Source of the DNA: Hyaloscypha bicolor E
Taxonomy: Eukaryota > Ascomycota > Leotiomycetes > Helotiales > Hyaloscyphaceae
Assembly (NCBI RefSeq): GCF_002865645.1
Contig: NW_020194684.1
Location: forward strand, 5,495,952 to 5,559,951
DNA length: 64,000 bases
Direction: 5' to 3'
The notes beneath the pieces are model-generated. The model was not told the DNA's origin. It did no database searches and was given only the letters and a program-made list of their open reading frames with translations. The position numbers were made by a program, and so were the translations under genes. Below are positions 60,301 to 64,000 of this stretch, in pieces. Each line of letters begins with the position of its first letter. Position 1 is the stretch's first letter.

Positions 60301-63300
60301 GGTGCGGTGTAGAGCGTCCAGGAAGGAAGGGTTATGTCTAGGTATCCAGGAGGAAGGAAAGGTTGACTAAAAAGAAGGAAAGTGCTACATACCAAGGTTC
60401 GGATCGCGCTTTGCGCAGTAGTTACCAACGACTAATGGATCATATTGGTTATTCTCCTTCAAGAACTTCTCGGGATCGTTATTAGAGTCAATATAAATCT
60501 TTGCAAGTGCATTAAACACCGCCGTCTGTTGATTACCCCCAGCAAGAGTTGTTTCCAAAAATGGAAGCAAGAGCTTGAGACGATTTCTCGACTCGACCTC
60601 GGCGACAAGCTCATCGATTGGCACTGAAGCCGGATTGACAGTTGAGAGGAGATTCTTGATGATCGATTCATCACAATCAACGTCAAGGAGACCGCCAACA
60701 ACTGCAGGTGTTCGAGCAGGGTTGACGCGTTGAACATAGACCTCGATCGACTTGAACTGTTGGTTTTGGTACAGGTAGAGAACCAGGTCGTGGATGAAGT
60801 TGAAGCGATCACAAACAATGATCAGCGGTAACTGCTCTGTCAATTTGGCTTCCTTCAAGAAATTCTTCACTTTTTCGGGATTGAAGTAATCTAAAAATCG
60901 ATGTTAGTGAGTGCAACAGTAAGGAAAGGGAAAGTGCAACTTACTAGAGTCTCGGCAAATTCGCTCAACCTCAGTAAATTGACCCATCTTTGTTGCAGCC
61001 TCAATGTACTTGAAGTTGACGTCTTGGTCTTCGCTAAGATTGACAATGCTTCCGAGGTAGTAGAATAGACCTTCAGCAGTCTTGTACTTCTCGAACAGAT
61101 CAATTAGTCTGGTAGGGCCGAGAAGATCGGAGTATTTGGTCGCAATTTGTACAACAGCACCAAGATTTTGACGAATATTTGACTTCAACATAGCATCGAG
61201 GCAGTCTAGCGATTGCTCGAGAGACAAGCGGCCGAAAAAGTTGGTAAGCCAGTCCTGGTTGAAGTTTGGAGTTGCGACAATACCAACCAGGACACGCTTG
61301 ACAGCCTCTGGGTCATCATAGTGTTCTAGGGCTCGTTGAGAGAGACCAGCCTGCTCGCACAGTGTTGCAATACGAGCTCTATCGTAGTGGGAGAACATAT
61401 CATTGCCCAGGATGGCATCAGCAACTTGAGGTGCATTCATAAGATTCATCTCGAGGAGGCGGGTCTGCAAATGGCCTTGCTCTGGTCGGTTATCCTTCAA
61501 AGCATCCAACAGAAAGGCTGTTGCTTGCTGAACCATGCCTTGCGATTGGAAAACATCTACGACGCGATCGATGTCGACTAATGAGCCGCCCTCGTTGTTT
61601 GCGAGTTGAGTTGCAAATTCGGCACCCTTCTCAGGGTTGATGCGTGACTGGGCAGGCAAAAATGTGTTAGCAAATGCTCTGTATAAGACTCGATCAGAAA
61701 AGCCAGTCCAGTAAGGGATGTCCGGTAGTAACACAGCCGTGAATCGACAGCGTTGATTTAAGTGATTCCAGGGGGGTTAAGTGAGCAGATCGAGGTCGTC
61801 GGTTACCAGTGCTGTGTAAGAGTCCATAAAAATGTCAATCCAAAGAGGAGATCCGGTAGTTGTTAGTCGAGCTCGGAGCTCGGCTACATCGACTTGGCTG
61901 CGGCAGCAACCTTGTCGATGTGTTCTCGGGTCGTCTGGTGGAGCTCCAGCTTCGGTGCATCTCTCAAGGATTGACCACAAGTCTTGCAAGAAAATTTCGG
62001 AGCAAGAACGTTCTTGTTGACTTTGTATGTACCAGCAACCGTATCGAGATGCTTTTTGCAGGTCTTGTGGATGTTGAGTTCGCATGAATCCGTAAAGTTA
62101 ACGTTGCAGATTTCGTAAGCATACTTCCTGGTAGCCATCACAGTGGTTTTGCTCTCTTCAGCAATCCCCGCTCTATGTACGGGACCAAGATTTGCTTCGT
62201 ATCTAGACTGCCTAGCCTTCCACTCTTTGAAGTCATCGGCCTTCAGTCCATGATAATTGGTACGTGTCCGGATCCTGGCTTGCCCAGCACGTCGTTCCAA
62301 CGATTCGCGCTCCTTGCTTCGAGCTGCTCAGGAGTGAGGTTCTCGTCGTCGTGCCAGATGTGTTCTAGCAGGGTAGAGTGGGAGCAATATCCATCGTACA
62401 CAATGCGTTGCGGGACCAGGGGTAAAGGGTTGGCATGCCGTAGTCCTTGGTTCTAGATCTCATGGCCCAGAACCGAAAGAAAAGGTAGCCTCAATGGCGA
62501 GAAAGAGGCAGGGGACCCTTTTGCACGATTGAAAAACCTTCATCCATTGAAGAGAAGAAAGAGCCCTTCATATTGTTAACGGTCCAGGTATCCAGAGGAA
62601 GGTTCGGTCCAGAGAGTCCAGGAAGGGGGGGCTGAGCTATGTCCAGGTGTCCAGGAGGAAGGTCCAGTCTGGTCAGGAGGGAAGGACTGAGTTAGAAAAG
62701 GGAAAGTCCGACTTACAATATTCTGCAGCATCATGACATAGTCAGGTTGGTATCCAACTTGTGTGGCATAAGGCAGGATCTTCTCGAATTGGCCGGTTTC
62801 AGCGAAGGCTGCAACAACTTTGGGAGCAACATTTGCGCGGAGATAAATGCTGAGAGCAAGGTTCAAGTCATGTGGTCGAACGATATCACCAAGCTCTTCG
62901 GAACAGTCCAACTTGTTTTCCTTCATCCACTTCTCCAACAGGTGCTTTCGGTTCTGAGCAAGAACTGGTCTTACAAGCTCAAGTGTCTCATGCTTGTTGA
63001 GAGATCCCTTGTCAAGCAACATGCCAAAGTATTGGAGAATGACAGACAATTGTCCGGGCGCAGCTGGCAACGCCTTGAATCGCTCGATTGTCTGTGGTGT
63101 ACGGAGGAAGCCACGCGGAGAATTAGCAGCAATCTTTGCGGCCTCTGCATAGTTTCCTGAGTTCACTAATTGGTCAAATTGTTGAGCATATAAGTTGTCG
63201 GCACCAGGCAGACCGGCTCGTGATGCAAGCTTGACCGCAAGACTTGAGTTGGCTGGGTTTTGGAGAAGATAGGGGATGACAGTGGCTTCGTCGACAGAAA

Positions 63301-64000
63301 CAGACAGCACTTGTCCCTTCCTGTTAACGCCCAGTATACCCGCGGATTCCGAGTCTGGAGCTGTAATGAAGATGGTTTCGCTCGAAATACGGTTCATGAA
63401 GATACATGCGGCAGTCTCCAAATCGTAGAGGTGAATGAAGCCGTATTTTGTGACGAGATAGATGATGCTGTATTTCTGAGAAACTTGCATCGCAACTGGG
63501 AAATCGTTGACAGCCTCGGCCGGAAAGTAAACATCCACTGCCTTCTTCGGAAAGACGGGGTTCGAAGCTTGGTGATCAACCTCTACGATGTGCAATTTTG
63601 CGCCAGTAGCGGTACGAACGGAGAATGTGAACACCTTGGTATCTGCCGGGGCACCTTCGAGTCGTAATGTGCCGAATGCAGCTGCGTGTCCTTCGATAGC
63701 TTGACTAATGCCACGATCCCGCGAGTAGAGCTGCATAGCACCCACAACTCGACCTTGTTGTTGTGTGATACCAACAACCACCATCCATTTGCCATCGTCG
63801 CTGACGCGATAGTTGATGATTTGGCACCCCTAGTGAATTTGTTAGCAGATTTCACCGTGCTTGAAGTCGAGGTCCACGTACTGCAAGATTTTGATTTCTC
63901 TTGAAGACCTCAACTGGGGATGGTTGATTTGGATCAAAGACATCCCAGTGGTAGACCGCAGTATCTGTTACCAGGCCCAAGGATGTCTCACTGAACCACT
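57312..64000 (-). CDS. CHC1: Clathrin heavy chain (5' end beyond the window)
   Basis: Exons in the window: 64000-63882, 63829-62717, 61647-60945, 60890-60393, 59820-58984, 58880-58539, 58457-57718, 57668-57312; 1568 codons, so roughly the first 110 residues are missing. Seen: beta-propeller end ([40 protein letters not shown]), linker, then the alpha-helical CHCR leg repeats (e.g. [50 protein letters not shown]-like [40 protein letters not shown]) and a low-complexity QxxP-rich tail. Known: it forms the triskelion coat of endocytic and TGN vesicles. Oddities: introns of 1069 and 572 bases (61648-62716, 59821-60392) hold repeat elements with zinc-finger coding sequence; the others are 49-103 bases. 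Confidence 0.97.
58881..58983 (-). repeat. Clathrin intron C: short relative of introns A and B
   Basis: 103-base intron with the same GTATGTAG donor as intron B, a GGACCTTCTTCTGGATACTG block (plus 58922-58949) matching the repeat in A and B, and a TTTACTAACA branch site. No coding sequence. It could be a deletion derivative or the ancestral form. Confidence 0.55.
59877..60070 (-). repeat. Tandem duplication of about 100 bases inside intron B
   Basis: Two adjacent copies, each with CGTCGATTTGCAGCATTCAT, then TCTGGACTC(A/G)AAAGTAC and ACTACC/GCTACC. They are about 80-85 percent alike by eye. They lie between the zinc-finger stop and the branch site. Confidence 0.75.
60083..60274 (-). pseudogene. 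C2H2 zinc-finger fragment nested in clathrin intron B
   Basis: Open frame without ATG, ending at a stop at 60083-60085. Seen: one intact finger [18 protein letters not shown]-x2-C-x12-H-x5-H, followed by [14 protein letters not shown]. The C-terminal part matches that of the intron A frame in both protein and DNA. No start codon in frame, so called a fragment. Same strand as the host gene. Confidence 0.55.
61648..62716 (-). repeat. Clathrin intron A: intron-filling repeat element with C2H2 coding sequence
   Basis: 1069 bases from GTAAGTCGG to CCCAG. On the minus strand it begins with pyrimidine-rich CTGGA(C/T)ACCTGGAC-type repeats (plus strand 62582-62678), followed by ATGAAG, degenerate coding sequence, a C2H2 frame (61884-62138), and an end TACAGAGCATTTGCTAACA. 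The same ordered landmarks occur in intron B, so nearly the whole intron, not just part, is the repeat. Whether it is mobile is inference. Confidence 0.75.
61884..62138 (-). CDS. C2H2 zinc-finger open frame nested in clathrin intron A
   Basis: 84 codons from ATG 62138 ([15 protein letters not shown]). Seen: finger 1 has the spacing of a C2H2 finger but its first cysteine is Tyr (YEIC...H.....H), so it is probably dead. Finger 2 is intact, [18 protein letters not shown]-x2-C-x12-H-x5-H, the spacing of U1C/JAZ-type RNA-binding fingers. The end is [10 protein letters not shown]. Upstream, coding-like sequence in two frames ([32 protein letters not shown]) suggests a once longer protein now frameshifted. 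It lies in the same orientation as the host gene, wholly inside an intron. It may be a relic or an expressed nested gene. Confidence 0.45.
   Translation of the reverse strand: MATRKYAYEICNVNFTDSCELNIHKTCKKHLDTVAGTYKVNKNVLAPKFSCKTCGQSLRDAPKLELHQTTREHIDKVAAAAKSM

Larger units (their letters stand above)
59821..60392 (-). repeat. Clathrin intron B: second copy of the intron-filling element
   Basis: 572 bases from GTATGTAGC to TTCCAAG. It shares with intron A the CTGGATACCT(A/G)GAC blocks near the donor (plus 60284-60362), an ATGAAG, a C2H2 frame ending DKVAAAAES, the AGCTCGAC just after the stop, and the end TTCAGAGTATTTGCTAACA. It additionally contains a tandem duplication of about 100 bases (about 59877-59967 and 59968-60070). 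Confidence 0.75.

Overview
This window is nuclear DNA of a filamentous ascomycete (Pezizomycotina). The evidence is many short introns (about 45-80 bases, GTRNGT donors, CTAAC-type branch sites), moderate GC, loosely packed single-copy eukaryotic housekeeping genes on both strands, and fungal protein families (AIM6, Sel1/DSF2-like, cys-14-type sulfate permease, CLIP-170). A class such as Leotiomycetes is only a guess. No rRNA, tRNA, CRISPR array or bacterial-style operon was seen.

Layout, left to right. 1-1337 holds a decayed FAD monooxygenase (minus) that runs off the left edge. 2064-6745 (+) is a large dynamin-like GTPase with a nuclear-type basic/acidic insert. 7536-9906 (-) is a Sel1-repeat DSF2/chitin-synthase-activator-like protein. 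12219-13678 (-) is the ER-Golgi cargo receptor ERV46, head to head with 14529-16772 (+), the mRNA exporter MEX67. 17163-19914 (-) is a sulfate permease. 19915-23573 is mostly non-coding and holds a broken F-box-like gene. 23574-25025 (+) is the mitotic-exit GAP BUB2, followed by 25657-26931 (+), an AIM6-like phosphodiesterase. 27812-28268 is a non-autonomous hAT transposon with intact ends. 28929-31521 (-) is a CLIP-170-type microtubule plus-end protein. 33898-35099 (-) is thioredoxin-like TXNL1 with a PITH domain. 35887-36261 (-) is a tiny, probably GPI-anchored secreted protein. 38142-40036 (+) is the bifunctional purine enzyme ADE16/17. 42187-43882 (+) is a four-TM membrane protein. 44895-45578 (-) is mitochondrial pyruvate carrier MPC1. 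46659-47492 (-) is spliceosomal SmB, divergent from 47801-48436 (+), ribosomal protein L11. Two small conserved-looking proteins follow (minus), then 51211-55751 (-), pyruvate carboxylase with 13 exons, and 57312->64000 (-), the clathrin heavy chain, cut by the right edge.

The genes are housekeeping functions from many pathways (vesicle traffic, mRNA export and splicing, translation, purine, sulfur and pyruvate metabolism, cell-cycle control), with no sign of a gene cluster. MPC1 and pyruvate carboxylase both handle pyruvate and lie about 6 kb apart, which is probably chance.

The most interesting signal is in the clathrin heavy chain gene. Two of its introns are about 10-20 times the local norm (1069 and 572 bases). 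They are related to each other along most of their length, from near the donor to the branch site, and both carry C2H2 zinc-finger coding sequence on the same strand as the host gene. A third intron (103 bases) keeps only the repeat motif. This looks like an introner-like repeat family carrying zinc-finger coding sequence. Other notable items are the intact hAT MITE with 8-bp target duplications, microexons of 8, 9, 12, 21 and 25 nt in PYC, SmB and AIM6, and a GC-AG intron in BUB2. All exon models were derived by eye from reading frame, splice consensus and family knowledge; no alignment or transcript data were used.
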